From Sperchopsis tessellata (Eukaryota; Arthropoda; Insecta; Coleoptera; Hydrophilidae): a stretch of DNA of 32,453 nt. The notes beneath the pieces were generated by a model. The model was not told the DNA's origin, searched no databases, and saw nothing but the letters and a program-made list of their open reading frames with translations. A program made the translations under genes and the position numbers. Shown here piece after piece: positions 1 to 11,539 of the stretch; within the stretch, counting starts at the first letter, position 1; each line of letters begins with the position of its first letter. Location of the stretch: assembly GCA_033557685.1 (NCBI GenBank), contig JAWQRN010000272.1:1-32453 (forward strand), given 5' to 3'.

Positions 1-5
1 ATATA

Positions 6-31
6 TTTGGTAGTCCGGAAAGTTTTTTCAG
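6..31 (-). repeat. mariner terminal inverted repeat (3' end)
   Basis: The sequence TTTGGTAGTCCGGAAAG and its T-rich continuation match the general form of mariner ends (a TNGGTNGTCC-like start followed by a GAAAGTTT run). The partner repeat was not found in the window. The preceding TA could be one half of the TA target-site duplication. Confidence 0.7.
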
Positions 32-69
32 ATTTTTCAGGAAAATTCAACGCCAACACTTTTCTATAT

Positions 70-71
<2 letters not shown>

Positions 72-109
<38 letters not shown>
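72..109. repeat. (TA)n microsatellite
   Basis: About 19 uninterrupted TA dinucleotides lie inside the non-coding 3' tail of the mariner copy, between the transposase relic and the terminal repeat. It is one of three long (TA)n tracts in the window and probably arose by slippage after insertion. Confidence 0.97.
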
Positions 110-113
<4 letters not shown>

Positions 114-124
114 TTATTTATGTA

Positions 125-795
125 TGCACCATTTTGATTCACAACCTTGTATCGATCTTTCACGCAATCTAAAGATTCTAGCCTTTCAGAATTTCTCAGG
201 TTCTTTACGTCGACTAGAGGTCAAAGTTCTTGCTAATAATTTTGCAAAAACCTGAATATGTGAATATCAGAAGGTACAATGTCTGGTGAAGTGGGGTAGT
301 ACATTCCAGCCTACCTCCAAGATTTGTTATCGGGTAGTCAAAAAGATATGAGGCTTGGCATTGTCATGATGGAATCGGATGCCCTTCCTCTTAGCTAAGT
401 CAGTTACTAGCAATAATCTGAATTTATCTACTGGTTGTTTGGCAGGAGTTCATATTCCATAATTGCTTTCCAATCCCACCAGATACAGAGCATGACTTTC
501 TTCAGATGAAGACTGGTTTTTGGGGTGGGTAATGGCTGATCATTACGCTTACCCCATCTTTTTTTTACAAAAAATTATTGTAAACTAAATTTTTTCACAA
601 CCCGTCATTGTTTACTTGAAAAACGTTTTTTTTGCGTTTGTACAGTGAGTCAAAGATAGAAATGTGGTTTATCATTTTCTTTAATTGTTCAGAACCCATA
701 CATTGTATTATGTAACCAAGCTTCACAAAATGGTAGTAGATGGTGGTTTTTGATATTGTTAATATCTTTGATAATTCACGTATCATAGACATTCT
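125..795 (-). pseudogene. mariner transposase relic (DD34D)
   Basis: This would catalyse cut-and-paste transposition in the nucleus, but the copy is dead. In order on the minus strand are an HTH-like segment (IRELSKILTISKTTIYYHFV, about 720-790), a decayed version of the TGDEKW region (NND near 600), LCIWWDWKAIMEYELLPNNQ near 440-500, the second catalytic Asp in HHDNAKPH near 355-375, the third in PDIVPSDIHIF near 255-290, and a C-terminal KVVNQNGAYI near 130-160. The three catalytic Asp positions survive, but the frame is broken by stops and at least three shifts. The first ~80 residues of the family protein, including its N-terminal helix-turn-helix, are missing. Confidence 0.88.
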
Positions 796-797
796 TT

Positions 798-1840
798 TCT
801 TTTTCTTAGGCAGTGCTGCCTGGTCCTTAGTAGGTTATGTCTCTATACCAGGTTGTCGCTCCAATCTTTACGTGGTCTACTTATACTTCTTCTACCGACA
901 GGTGATTTATCCCTGGCTATCTTAACCACTCTGTCGTCTGTCATTCTATCTATGTGACTATTCCATTCCCCTTTCCTGTTCAGTGTCCATTTATTTTCGA
1001 CGCTGCACCTTTCCCTTATTTCGTCAATCCTTATTCAATCTCTCAACGTATTTCCATTAATTCTTTTCTTTATCATCATTTCTGCCGCTTCTAACAGTCT
1101 TTTTGTTTTAGATGTGTCCGGTCCTGTCTGGGCTATATATGTCAATATTGGTCTTATCGCGGCTTTATATATCCTTGATTTTGTTTTCACTTTTATGTGT
1201 TTGCTTTTCCATATTGTGTTATTCAGGCATCCTGCATCTTATTAGCCTTCTGCACTTAGTCCTACATTTCTTTTTCAACATCCCCATAAGTTGATAATGT
1301 TAATAAATTTAATATCTAGGTATTTAATTTCCATAACGTTTTCTATGCTTACACCATTAATTTCCAATTTACATTTTATAGGTTCCCTGTTAATTACTAG
1401 TGATTTTTCGTCGTTTTGAGCTATTAGCCCTGCGTCGTCCGCATAAGAGAGTACTTTCATCTCTTTGTTTTCCATTCTGTATCCTCTTCCTTTGTTAACA
1501 TTTTCTATTATTTCATCCATTATTAAATTGAATAATTAAGGGAGTCCCCCTGTCTAATTTCTGTTCCAATGTTTATTGGGTCTGTTAGTTGTCCGTCTAT
1601 TCTGGCTTCTATTATATTGTTCTTATAGATGTTTTGCAATTGTGTTTATGATGTGTAACGGGGTTTCTCTCTTATATAAGAAGTGGATTACCTCTTTCAG
1701 CCTCACTCTGTCGAATGCCTTTTTCAGGTTGGCGAAACATAGGAAGGCTGGTATGTTAGTGTGATAAAATGTCTGGCTTGAAACTAGTGGAGCATGGAGT
1801 TCCTCTAGGCTCCATACTACATCATCTTCCGTCATTCACA
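798..1840 (-). mobile_element. non-LTR retrotransposon (LINE), 5'-truncated RT to 3' end
   Basis: A LINE fragment read right to left, covering the reverse transcriptase palm, thumb and C-terminal tail. Visible motifs are FANLKKAFDRVRLKEVIHFL (1700-1730), a broken IRQGDSL segment near 1540, MDEIIENVNKGRGYRM (about 1475-1520), the catalytic box SYADDAGLIAQN (about 1420-1450), and then a typical tail HIDRMTDDRVVKIARDKSPV (about 890-960). The 3' end is A-rich (798-814, GAAAAGAAAAAG on the minus strand) and abuts mariner sequence. No endonuclease domain is seen, so the copy is 5'-truncated at about 1840. Several frameshifts and stops make it non-functional. The C-terminal tail resembles insect elements annotated simply as endonuclease-reverse transcriptase; I did not fix the clade. 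Confidence 0.88.
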
Positions 1841-1844
1841 AAAG

Positions 1845-3590
1845 TTACTATAATAATGTATGTATGTTACTGGTGGTAGACACGGATGTCCAAAGTCTTA
1901 ATTTAAAGGCGAGGGAAGGAATATTTCTAGAGAGTGAATGATTCAGGTTGAATAAACTGTTTTAAATAATGGGAAAACACATTTTCCTTGTCAACCAACA
2001 ATGGCATAGAAAGAAATACTGTATAATGAACTTGATTCATTTTTAACGTGGAGCTATCATATACAGTCTTTTCTGACGAAACTATCTGCAGTAGTGTCCC
2101 TTCTGAGGTAAGTAACATGTTGTCTTACGTAGAAGTACTGCATAATGTCATTTTTTCATAGCATTATGTCAGAATGGGGCCACTAGAACTATAACAGATT
2201 ATAAAGCCCTGGCGCAATTTGCCTCTTAACCAATTTAAGTATCATTTAAAGTGTATCTTAACAGAAAAATGTTGTTATAATTTAGAAGAGTTTTTTGGTT
2301 CAAATTTGAATGAATTAAAATAATTTTATTGTCTCGTATTAGGTCCTTTTGTGTTAAAATTAGTTAATAGTATTTATATATTTAGATTTTATTTATTAGA
2401 TTTTTTATGTAGATAATATGACGCGATTTAAAGTTACTTTTTCTATTGTCGCAGACAATTTGGTTTAGATTATAAGAATATATATTTTTTGTAATTTATT
2501 TGTATGTGCATTATGTTGACGTGTTTTATACATTATATTTATAATGAACGAATGTAACAGCAATAATTATGATATTAAAAATACAATCAACAAAATAATT
2601 TCGTAAAAATGAAAACTTCAATAATTGCGGACATCCAAAGCTCATCTCAGATTTCTGAGAAATGAAAGCGAATTACTTTCAGAAATGCTTTCGATGTTCC
2701 GACAAAGGCAAAATGAAATGAATTTTCATATCTCTTTTAAAGACAAGGAATGGAGTGTGTATTTCTAATATTTGAAATGTAGAATAATATCATGTTCTCA
2801 ATTCCTCAAGAATACGATGCATGGAAACTACACATTGCCGTATAGAGTACCAATACTACAGAGCCGTTGTGAATAAAATATTATCGCTATAAATTTGTAT
2901 ATGTATTCATGGCGTTTTACGTACAGTTAAAGTGCATGCTGTAGCAGAATAGTTGCAATTGAATATGTAGAGCAGCGTCTGGGGATATTTTATAATTCTG
3001 GTGAAATGACAGGCTTCTATTGCACTGAATACATTACGCGCTAGACGGATCAACAGATGGATATATATTCCATACAATTTCTGTCTTTATATGGATATTT
3101 GGTGAAGGATTCATCTACATGTGTATTCTATGTGTCTACCTAAATTCGATTATATTGATACAATATAATTTAAAGCTTTTGTAGCTATAATCTAAATGTA
3201 ATTTTAGTTATTGCGTACTGAGAATTCTTTGAGAATGATGTAAAATGAATTATTAAATCTAGTACATTGAGTGTAGTTCGCTCAATAAGATTATTAGTAC
3301 GATTTACTGGTGCTGTACATTATAGGATATTCACCTAGTAAATCAAGGTAATCACAATACCAAGAAATCGTTTTTTTTTACATATTTAGTAATTGCATAA
3401 CTATTAAATCAAACTTTAAGGTTTTGAACTGTAATTAACTAAAAATTGTGGCTCAAAAATTAATGTTTACAATCTAAAATGAAATCAAAGGGTATTTCAA
3501 CTAGAGCTTGAGAGCATATTTACTCTTTTGGAAGAATACGACGATGCCAATAAGGTATTTCATATAAAACCAGATGAAAGCAGAGTTATA
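1845..3590. other. AT-rich stretch without recognisable feature
   Basis: No coding similarity, tandem array or terminal repeat is recognised on either strand. Only short chance open frames occur. The missing 5' part of the mariner at the left was looked for here and not seen. Confidence 0.6.
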
Positions 3591-3591
3591 T

Positions 3592-4405
3592 TTTAAACTT
3601 CCTCTTTTTGCTGCGCTCTCCTGCCAAAAGTTGGCTATCCAAATGGTTACAGTAGTCTTGGAAACAGGAACGCGAAAGATGTCTATCAAACCATTTCTTT
3701 AGGTCTTCCAACCATGAGGTTTGGCTTCTTATAACTGATCTTCTACCTTGAATCTACCTTGAATCTACCTTCTACAGCAAGTCTTAGCGACCTATATCGT
3801 TCACCCCTCACATCGTACCCCAAGTATTGTGTTTTTCTATCCTTGATGGTAATTAGTAGTTTGTTTTGCTTATATTAAGCGCCCATCCTTCATATCCGTA
3901 TAATAAGACTGAAAAAATTTAACATCTGACCATCCAAGTTCCAGACTGATATCTGATCTTGTGAAAAGAGTTTTGAAATCCATGAATATACTCGTAGCTT
4001 GTTCAATTCTTGATGGTATTTCTTTCTTCGGGTCGCACTGATTGTTGATACTAGTCTATTTAAACGAAGATACAGGTAGTGTAATGATTTACCCATTGCT
4101 CTAACGATATCGTCGGCATATCTGTTGTTGTTGACAGTAGTGTCGTTTATCTTGATTCCGTCTACAATTTCTTCTAATGCTACTTTGAATAAAGTGTTTG
4201 AATGTAGGTTTAAGGGTGATGGAGATAATATGACTAATATGGTTTCGATGTTACCTGTTATATACTGTCTTCTACTATGTAGTGCCAGTAGAGTTCTATA
4301 TCTCAAACACCTTCTGGCGATTAATACAGTCAAAAGATTTCCCATAATCGACGAAGCACTTGTATATATGTTTTACATTCGTATCCCTATACCTTTGAGA
4401 TAAAA
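3592..4405 (-). mobile_element. LINE (RTE-like), RT palm to 3' end
   Basis: A second minus-strand LINE. The palm starts with CFVDYGKSFDCINRQKVFE (about 4310-4370, containing the first catalytic Asp in VDY). It continues to an ALEEIVDGIKIN segment and the catalytic box NNRYADDIVRAM (about 4100-4130). A frame change then leads to the C-terminal connector (YEGWALNISKTN near 3865, then GRRSVIRSQTSWLEDLKKWF near 3690-3750) and the terminal VPVSKTTVTIWIANFWQE (about 3610-3670), which is common at the end of this type of insect LINE. The end is marked by a purine-rich tail near 3592-3610. There are multiple frameshifts and stops and no endonuclease. A short duplication of ACCTTGAATCT occurs at 3747-3775. 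Confidence 0.85.
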
Positions 4406-4779
4406 ATAATTCGAAAATATCCGAACAGACCTAAACAATAGAAAATCAGCACCGACAACTAGAAGAAAAGTAGGCAGATGAAATAGTATAGTCAACTTTC
4501 AAAAGTAGAAGCTACAATAATTTTTGTATGGCACTCTGAATGATGGAGAAGTATACAATATATAAATAGTTGAAACAGAGACATAAAATGGTATTCCATT
4601 TACCTATATTCAGCTATAAAAATCGTCTTCTACCGTTAAATTACACCAGGAAATTGATATTGCTCAGTTCAGCTCTAAAGTACATATTTCTAGAATGTGA
4701 AATACAATGACAGAACAATGATATTCAAGTTAGTATGCAAGAACATTTTATTTATGTTGATTCTGAAAGTATAAACGTA

Positions 4780-5050
4780 AAACTATATCAGTAGATGTAT
4801 ATATTGACGACACACTAATCGAATTAGTAACAACATATATGTATTTGGGCCAAACCATAACCACGAAAGCAGATATTTCTTTAGAGATAGCGCCATAATA
4901 AACATAAGGAAATATTCCAATTGCATGCTGGATATGTCTGATAAATATACTGATGATGAAGTTACAAAAAGCTTGGTACCAACCTGATCTTATGCGATTG
5001 ATATTAAAGATAATTCAGCATAGTGGTAGCCAAACTGTTATTTAAATGGA
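4780..5050 (+). mobile_element. LINE fragment, RT thumb region
   Basis: A short plus-strand piece. The frame reads DDTLIELVTTYMYLGQTITT then KADISLEI (about 4805-4885). This matches the conserved YLGQ block that follows the reverse transcriptase palm in RTE-like elements. Decayed sequence follows to about 5050. It lies back to back with the minus-strand LINE ending at 4405 and is probably a separate, heavily decayed insertion. The palm itself is not seen in 4410-4780, which looks like degraded DNA of uncertain origin. Confidence 0.65.
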
Positions 5051-5674
5051 TGTAGCCCACCCACCAAGGATACTCTAGTACACAGGGGAAAATTCTAGAG
5101 TACATAAAGAAGAAAAACGCATCCAAATTGAAATAAAAATGTTTCTCTTGGAACAGCTGTATCAGTAAACCTTCCAAAATAGAGTTTACAAAAATCGCAG
5201 CCTCAAGTAAGGGCGGTTTACAAACCATAAGAAGATATACGTACCTAGCAGAAATTAAAGCAGATATACATCCTATACCACTACCATCAACAGCATGTAA
5301 TAATAATCACCAACCCAATAAAAAAGTTAACTAAGAGGTGAATCGATTAGTTCACGGTATTAGATATATAAATTGTTTATAATTTTTGTTATTTTATATA
5401 TCTTCCGTATCATAGTGGATCAAAAATTAAATAGATCACAATATTAATTTGTATTACACACAAAAATCAGAATAGGTTTTAAATATATTTATGCGTTTAT
5501 TCAATACTGAATCATTTACACACGAGCCTCTTAGAAGGATGCTGTCGAATTAAATGAGTTCAATGGATCGAATATTTAATGTTTAGTAACAAGAAATACA
5601 CACGGAAACAAGGAGGGCAGCTCGTCAGATTTATTATGTTTTATAATTCGAGAATAGGTATAAACAGTATTGTA

Positions 5675-5675
<1 letters not shown>
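5051..5675. other. AT-rich stretch without recognisable feature
   Basis: A 74-codon open frame on the minus strand (5004-5228) has no recognisable similarity and probably arose by chance. Nothing else was recognised. Confidence 0.5.

Positions 5676-5678
<3 letters not shown>

Positions 5679-5724
<46 letters not shown>
5679..5724. repeat. (TA)n microsatellite
   Basis: About 22 uninterrupted TA units, with no link to a mobile-element terminus that I can see. Confidence 0.97.
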
Positions 5725-5726
<2 letters not shown>

Positions 5727-5829
5727 AGCAGTGCATGGGTACCAATAGAATAGTCAGAATTGTGAGGAGAAAGCAAGAAGGTTACGTTAGCGCCTTTATT
5801 CACCCAGTCGATGTAATTAGTTATTTACT

Positions 5830-7735
5830 AAGAGATCTCCTCAGTCCGACCACGACTGAATCTCATCACTGCTCCTTTTAAATCCACTGTGGTTACCGCC
5901 ACCCAAGAAACCATCCTAAGATATGGTCTATTTCCTCAAATTCTTCTCCACCGTACTCCTAAATCTATTACATAAAACTGTGTTTCCACTTATTTATGAT
6001 TTCTATGGAGTAGCGGTCACTCCTATCTACAGTGGTACACGTGTCAATTTAACTTTCAGTCAGTGATGCTATGCCCTATCAACATTCGCGGTTGGTCCCT
6101 CAAAAAACCTCTTGTCCGCTCCCTACTAAGTGCTTCCATTACCGAAACAATGTTCAAACCCACGCGTTCTCCTATACATCCCTCGATTCAATTCCTACCG
6201 TAAGAACGCCAACCATTACTGCGATGTTTCTACTGGTGCACAGATCTCTAGTCTCGGACGCGTGGGTCCAACCATTTCCTTGTCTCACCTCCACATAACT
6301 GGAGCAGTAGTCATATTCCCAACTAGAGATGTACTTGTTTTCAGCTGCTACAGCCCTCCTCTCGAGCCACCATCTGCAGAACTATTCCAAATTACTGAGA
6401 ACATAGAACAAACCATCATCAGGGCGATTTCAATGCCTGTCACCTCACCCTGTGGGATCGTGGTCGAAGCCGAAATGGTGATATTCTCGCTAATAGCTTC
6501 CTTCGCCACGGTTTTATAGAGTTAGAAATGACAATCTCACATTTTTCACTCACTTAGGTATTATGACTGGTGATCTAGCGCAATATTTTAACAACACTGA
6601 AAGCTTCTTAGGGCAAAGTTTCACCAGTGATCACCTCCCTCTATTGGTGTTCCATTATTGGACATCCGCCCTTAGCTTGTACTTCCTCGATCACAATTCG
6701 AAACTGGAAGATTGTCGAATTCGCAAAAAACGGCGACTTTACAGCCAATATCTCCATACAAGGGATCCAGACCTAAAAACATAATAGAACTGCCAAAATA
6801 TTTTGATCAACCGCAACTCCCTTTCATTAAGGCATACTAGCTGTTCTAACCTTGATTACCGCAACGGCAAAAATATCTGGAACAAACTCAAAACATTCAC
6901 TGGCCTTAAACGAGCCAGTACCTCCCCTCGTATATTCAACGATGCCACTTTTTCAACTCCACAGGAAAAAGCGAACCTTTTTGCAGGCACTTTCGAGAAA
7001 GTGCATACCACTCCTCACGGTCCCGAGTTTCAAGCCAATTTCTTCGCTCAAGCCACATCGCGCAATAATGAACCCAACCTCAACACACTTGTTCATGTTC
7101 CTATAATCGAGTGGGATCACTTCTCATCCTCGACCCCTCCAACGAAAAGATAAGGGAAACCCTAAAATCTGGCAAAAACAGTGCTACTGTCCCAGATGGT
7201 ATCACCAAACTAGCTCTAAAACACCTCCCAGATCCCTCCATCACCTTTGACTACTCCATTATCACCGCATGTTTCCAATCTGGCTACTTTCTACTTATTT
7301 GGAAAACAGCTAACGTAATTATGATCCCTAAGCCTCACAAAAACCCTCGCCTGCACGACTCCTATAGACCCCTACCCCTGTTAAACACCCGTGGCAAATC
7401 CTACGAGCGCATCTTTACCTACATACATTTTCCAACACATATAAACCTCTATATTCCACCTCTCCCTTTCCACCTTTCTGGATATCAAAAGAGTATTTGA
7501 TACTGTCTGGCTTGATGGCATCCTTTTCAAACTTCACTCCGTTAAAATTACCCCATTTTTTTAACCATCATTAGTAACTACCTTAAAGCCAGTACGCATC
7601 ATGTGCGAGTCAACATTACCCTTTCACATCTATTTTCACCTCAGGCAGGTGTCCCTCAGGATTCTGTCCTCGTCCCACTCCTATATATACTAAACGCCTC
7701 CGACACTCCATCCCATATTCAGTAAAACGTCAATA
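5830..7735 (+). mobile_element. Jockey-type LINE, endonuclease to RT, 3'-interrupted
   Basis: The longest LINE piece in the window, with richer GC and codon structure than its surroundings. An AP-endonuclease-like start is seen near 6070 (INIRGWSLKKPLV). Next come a segment ending FPTRDVLVFSCYSPPLEPPS (6315-6375) and the endonuclease block GDFNACH near 6422. A TSDHLPLLV-type block follows near 6625-6650 (here TSDHLPLLVFHYW), containing the conserved Asp-His pair. The linker KNIWNKLKTFTGLKRAS is at 6870-6920. Reverse transcriptase blocks follow: NSATVPDGITKLALKHLP (7168-7230), WKTANVIMIPKPHKNP (7300-7350), SYRPLPLLNTRGKSYERI (about 7358-7412), then LDIKRVFDTVWLDG near 7480-7520 and AGVPQDSVLVPLLYIL near 7645-7690. 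The YADD box and the rest are absent. Sequence from a different LINE begins at about 7740. Sequence at 5830-6060 may be the end of ORF1, but no motif confirms it. Frames shift repeatedly, so it is inactive. Confidence 0.88.
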
Positions 7736-7739
7736 GCAT

Positions 7740-7995
7740 ATAAGCTCTAGCAGCGACGCCGAAATTTTTCAAAATCCTTGAATATAGTTCTACATGAACA
7801 AATATTAAAAGTGTTGAAAGACATAGGTGCCAACAGCAACGACCTAAGAAATTGAACAAATATGTACTGGAACCAGACAGCAGTAAGCGTCGAAGGTAAC
7901 ATAATAGATGTAATGAATAGACTAAAGAGTATACGCCAAAGTTGTAGCCCTCCCACTGAGTTGAATATATTTTCGGAATGTAGAATTTAGAAAGC
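7740..7995 (+). mobile_element. LINE fragment (RTE-like RT palm)
   Basis: The plus-strand frame reads VLKDIGANSNDLRN, then NMYWNQTAVSVEGN (about 7812-7905), followed by a decayed version of the RQGC-type block and a remnant of NIFSECRI near 7965-7985. This is the reverse transcriptase segment between the KAFD and RQGC blocks. It is the same part of the protein that lies just before the region preserved in the minus-strand LINE at 3592-4405, and is probably the same type of element. It directly abuts the truncated Jockey-type LINE on its left. Confidence 0.72.
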
Positions 7996-9325
7996 TTTCG
8001 ATTGTCAGAGTAAAGGAGTTAAAATTAGAGGCCAGTTGAATTCCATTGCCCTACATACCTGTGACGTCTAGTAAGACGCGTATAAATATAGACATTTGAA
8101 TAAAGTTTCGTAATTTTTCATTGTGTTAATGTAAAGTAAACAATTTAAAATAAATACCTTTTTAAACTTGATGAACTGTCATTACAATATGTTGATCCAA
8201 GCAGTAGGTAAAAGTTAGACATTTATAAATGTTTAATCAGTACTTCAGTAGAAGTAATTAACTCAAGATGTAGTTTTCAAAACTTTGTCTCCATTTTCAA
8301 TCGTTACGGAATTATTCAACGTAAAGCAGAAACTGTCTTTTTGCAGCACATTAGTAGACAAACTAAGGAAATGCCTTTGGAAGCTGAATCAAGTAATGTA
8401 CTCTATGTGACGTACACACGAAAAGATGCACTTTTAGTTGGAGATCTCCCCGCTGGATGGAGGGAGTTAGATGTGGTCGTGGGAAGTGGCTGCTTTCGGT
8501 AAAAGTAGTTTCGAAAGCACTTCAGGTATTACAACGCTTTTGTGTCGTCGTCAGTCCATACTCCTGGCAGTAAGGAGAGACTGGCTGGCGCGAGTTCAAA
8601 AACCTTTTTAAACTACAACCGAACCACAAACTTTGTCATACTTTTCCCTTGATAGCCTCTCTTGCCATTCGGGAGTTTGCTAAGAATAAAAAGATTGATC
8701 AGCATTTTCCATAAATTTCCCTGACAGGAATTCCAGTGATGTTGTTCTGTCTCTTTTTTTTTATTTAATATTTGATTAAAATATCAAGAGGGATACGATC
8801 TGAAAAGCAATATTCTAAGGAATAAAACGAATACTTTGATATTAATGTGACTCTATATTTTCGCATATAATATCTGCTATATAGAGTATAAATGGGATGT
8901 TTGCTTTGACATTCTGTAATAACATTTCAGCCGTTCGTAAATGTAGACTGATAGAACTGTCGAAAGTTTTAACTTTTATACATAGTCGCTACCGCCCAAA
9001 TCCAAACTTAAAATGATTGTTTATAGAAGGAAAATGTCACCGATCTCCATTGCTGTACTCCAAAAACAAAATTCTAACTCTAATATGACTTTATGCAGGT
9101 TTATTAGATATATTGAATTACATGGAAAATTTTATATTGGCCCATATTATCAACATAGTACATTTGCCAATAAATATCTCGGTTAGTTAATAACGTTAAG
9201 TTTATTTTTATCACTTTACCATTTCAGTAAAATACCTGATACCTTACCACAGTTTTATAATTACAATTTGATCAAGGGGGCTTATTCTGAACTTCACTAA
9301 CAGTAGATCATACATCCATGTAATT
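7996..9325. other. unassigned stretch with a GC-richer patch
   Basis: No coding similarity is recognised. A patch at about 8435-8600 is clearly less AT-rich than its surroundings (it contains GCTGGATGGAGGGAG and GGCTGGCGCGAG) and could be a SINE, part of an unknown element or an old exon; no motif settles it. Confidence 0.5.
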
Positions 9326-9329
9326 TCAC

Positions 9330-10940
9330 TGGCGAGACGTAGAAGCGTTGACAATGAAGTCGGGTCATCGAAGAATAAATGCAAAGCCGTTTGGAGAGTT
9401 GTTCAGAATCTGACCGATATAGGGGCTTCATGTCAAAATATTGACAAGATGACATGGAGGTGCGTGATAGTGGTGATAGTGGTGATATTGCAGATTTGTT
9501 CGTTCAGAGTTTCAAGGATTATTCTTGTTTTTCACCTATCACTAAAGGGAAGGACCCACACATTCCCCTTAAGGGAGGGAGATTTCTTTTTGTTTCCTAT
9601 AACGGATGTGGAGGTGAGAGGTATTATTTTGAACTTAAATAATGGTAAGTCATGTGGTTATGATAACATCCCTACTTCAGTTATCAAATATTGTGTGGAT
9701 GAGCTTTCTCCGAACTTAAGTCGACTTATAAATTGATCATTTGGGTGTGGGTGTGTACGAATTAAAAACCTCTAAGATCATCCCTGTCTTCAAGAAGGGT
9801 ATCAAGAGCGAAATTGCCAATTACCGCCCTATTGTATTATCTCCCAATACTTTGAAAGAGCCGTGAAATCTTGTTAGGAGTCCTATTTTTTTGGTCAACC
9901 GTCTGTTCTCTGATGCACAGCATGAATTTCGCCCGGGTAGGACAACGGAGTCAGCTATGTATCAGCTGTTGAAAACAATAAATGGCAATTTGAATGCGGG
10001 ACGGTTAACCGCTATTCTAATATGTGATTGAAGTAAAGCATTTGACATGGTGGATCGTGTATTACTGACAGGTACACTTGAAAAGTATTGCGTACGAGGA
10101 CAAGCATTGAAATGGTTTCCTTCATATTTCAGTGGTAGGCAGCACTACGTCACAGTGGGCCAGTATCCATCTCGAAATGTTGTACTGGTATTCCTCAGGG
10201 CCTAATACTTGGACCATTGGTATTTAATATTTTTGTAAATGATCTCCCGAACTGTAAGGATGCTCAAGTAGTAATATATCCAGATGATACCACTGCGGTA
10301 TTCTGTGCGAATTCCATTGAATAATTGTTTTCTAAGTCCCGCCTTGCTATGGGTTGTTTGGATAGTTGGTTTAATTATAATAGGCTAAAGTTTAACCTTG
10401 CAAAATTCATTTAGATTTGAGGATAAGTATACGTGGTCAGATTATAGGGAAATCTTGACTTTAATGTGCAAGTAGCCACTGTAAATAGAAGATTAAATTC
10501 TGAAATATATGCCATGAAAACTTTAAAGGATATTATTAGCGCTCACACATTAACAAAGGTATATTTTGTGTACATAGAATCCTTACTTATGTATGGTATT
10601 CAGTTCTGGGGCGGCAGAACAAATTCTTATATTTAGTTTGAAAGCCAGAAAAGGGTTATCGGTTTGATGTACCATCTGAGTCGTAGCGAAACCTGTATGT
10701 ATAACTATTCAATTTTGATTAATGTCTATACAATCAGAATAACTTTCAACGAAATCTTCATATGCATGTACATAATTCAAGAATTAGACGATATCTGAGA
10801 CCCAATACTCAATACTACACAAAATATATAACTAGTATATTTTACAAGGAGTTAAATTATTTAAAAATTTACTAAGAAATATTTTGGAACTTGGTATAGA
10901 CTATTCGTTAAAAATAACAATAAAAATGTTATTATTATGA
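9330..10940 (+). mobile_element. Jockey/CR1-like LINE, RT and tail
   Basis: A plus-strand LINE starting in the linker between endonuclease and reverse transcriptase (KAVWRVVQNLTDIGASCQN, 9382-9440). Reverse transcriptase blocks follow in order: LNNGKSCGYDNIPTSVIKYC (9636-9697), KIIPVFKKG (about 9772-9800), NYRPIVLSPNT (9820-9852), HEFRPGRTTESAMYQLL (about 9920-9970), SKAFDMVDRVLL (10033-10068), YFSGRQHYVTVGQYPS (10120-10170), and TGIPQGLILGPLVFNIFVND (10186-10245). The catalytic box reads IYPDDTTAVF (about 10276-10305), with Pro in place of the usual Ala. The thumb and tail continue through MYGIQFWGG near 10590 and RLMYHLSRSETC near 10660 to HVHNSRIRRYLRPNTQYY near 10765-10820. There are many stops and frameshifts. 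AT-rich sequence to about 11430 may be its 3' untranslated region. Confidence 0.88.
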
Positions 10941-10944
10941 GATA

Positions 10945-11535
10945 GCTTTTATTCATTGACGGAGTTTGAGACTTTTGAATACCTTTTATTGATGGAGGAC
11001 TATTGTTGGCGCTTCACGATGTGATCATTGTCTTCTTTTTCTTTGCATTGTGTTGTCATTATCTATTTGTTGTTTGTATGTTGGTATTCTGCATCAATCA
11101 AGTATTGAGTATTGTAAGTTGTCTTATGACTGATTGGGATTATGAGAGCCATTAGGAAACACAATATTTATGTTGTATTGAGTGTTTGTTCCAATATAGA
11201 CCTCGAATCTTTTTGTTAAGAGAAATAATAGTGATAAACAACAGTTTGTTTCTTGAATTTTATGATTTTTTTACTATATATATTTTATGTTTCCTTTGTT
11301 AGTAGCGTTTTCCTTATAAGTGATAAATACTTACTTACCCTGAGAATTATTTTCAAGTTCAAAATATCAAATTTGGAGATCACATATACCTAGTACATAT
11401 ATAAATAAGTTTTAGTTTTATTATTAACTAAATAAAAATATTTTGCACTTAAATTGCTTATTTTTTTCTTTAGTTTTAAGCAGAGTTCAAATTGTTCCTA
11501 ATTTGGGGGCCTTTTATTATCCTGATACACTGTTC
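10945..11535. other. AT-rich stretch, possible LINE 3' UTR
   Basis: It follows the C-terminal tail of the upstream LINE and ends in A-rich motifs (AACTAAATAAAAATA near 11430). It is compatible with a 3' untranslated region, but the LINE boundary is not defined. Confidence 0.35.
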
Positions 11536-11539
11536 GCGT

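Larger units (their letters stand above)
6..797 (-). mobile_element. mariner (Tc1/mariner superfamily), 3' part only
   Basis: A DNA transposon read right to left. Its outer end at 6-31 reads TTTGGTAGTCCGGAAAG, which resembles mariner terminal inverted repeats, and it is preceded by TA at 4-5, the expected target duplication. The transposase relic follows inward. The element stops near 797, where the A-rich 3' end of a LINE of the same orientation begins. The transposase N-terminus and the other terminal repeat are not visible on the far side of that LINE, so the copy is truncated as well as mutated. A (TA)n tract lies in its tail. The exact mariner subfamily is not resolved. Confidence 0.85.

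Noticed and set aside
7..255. An 82-codon plus-strand frame with a Tyr-Ile repeat
   Set aside because: It is a translation of the (TA)n microsatellite and of the mariner tail read on the wrong strand.
5576..5803. A minus-strand frame with a Tyr-Ile repeat
   Set aside because: It is produced by the (TA)n tract; the flanks show no family signature.
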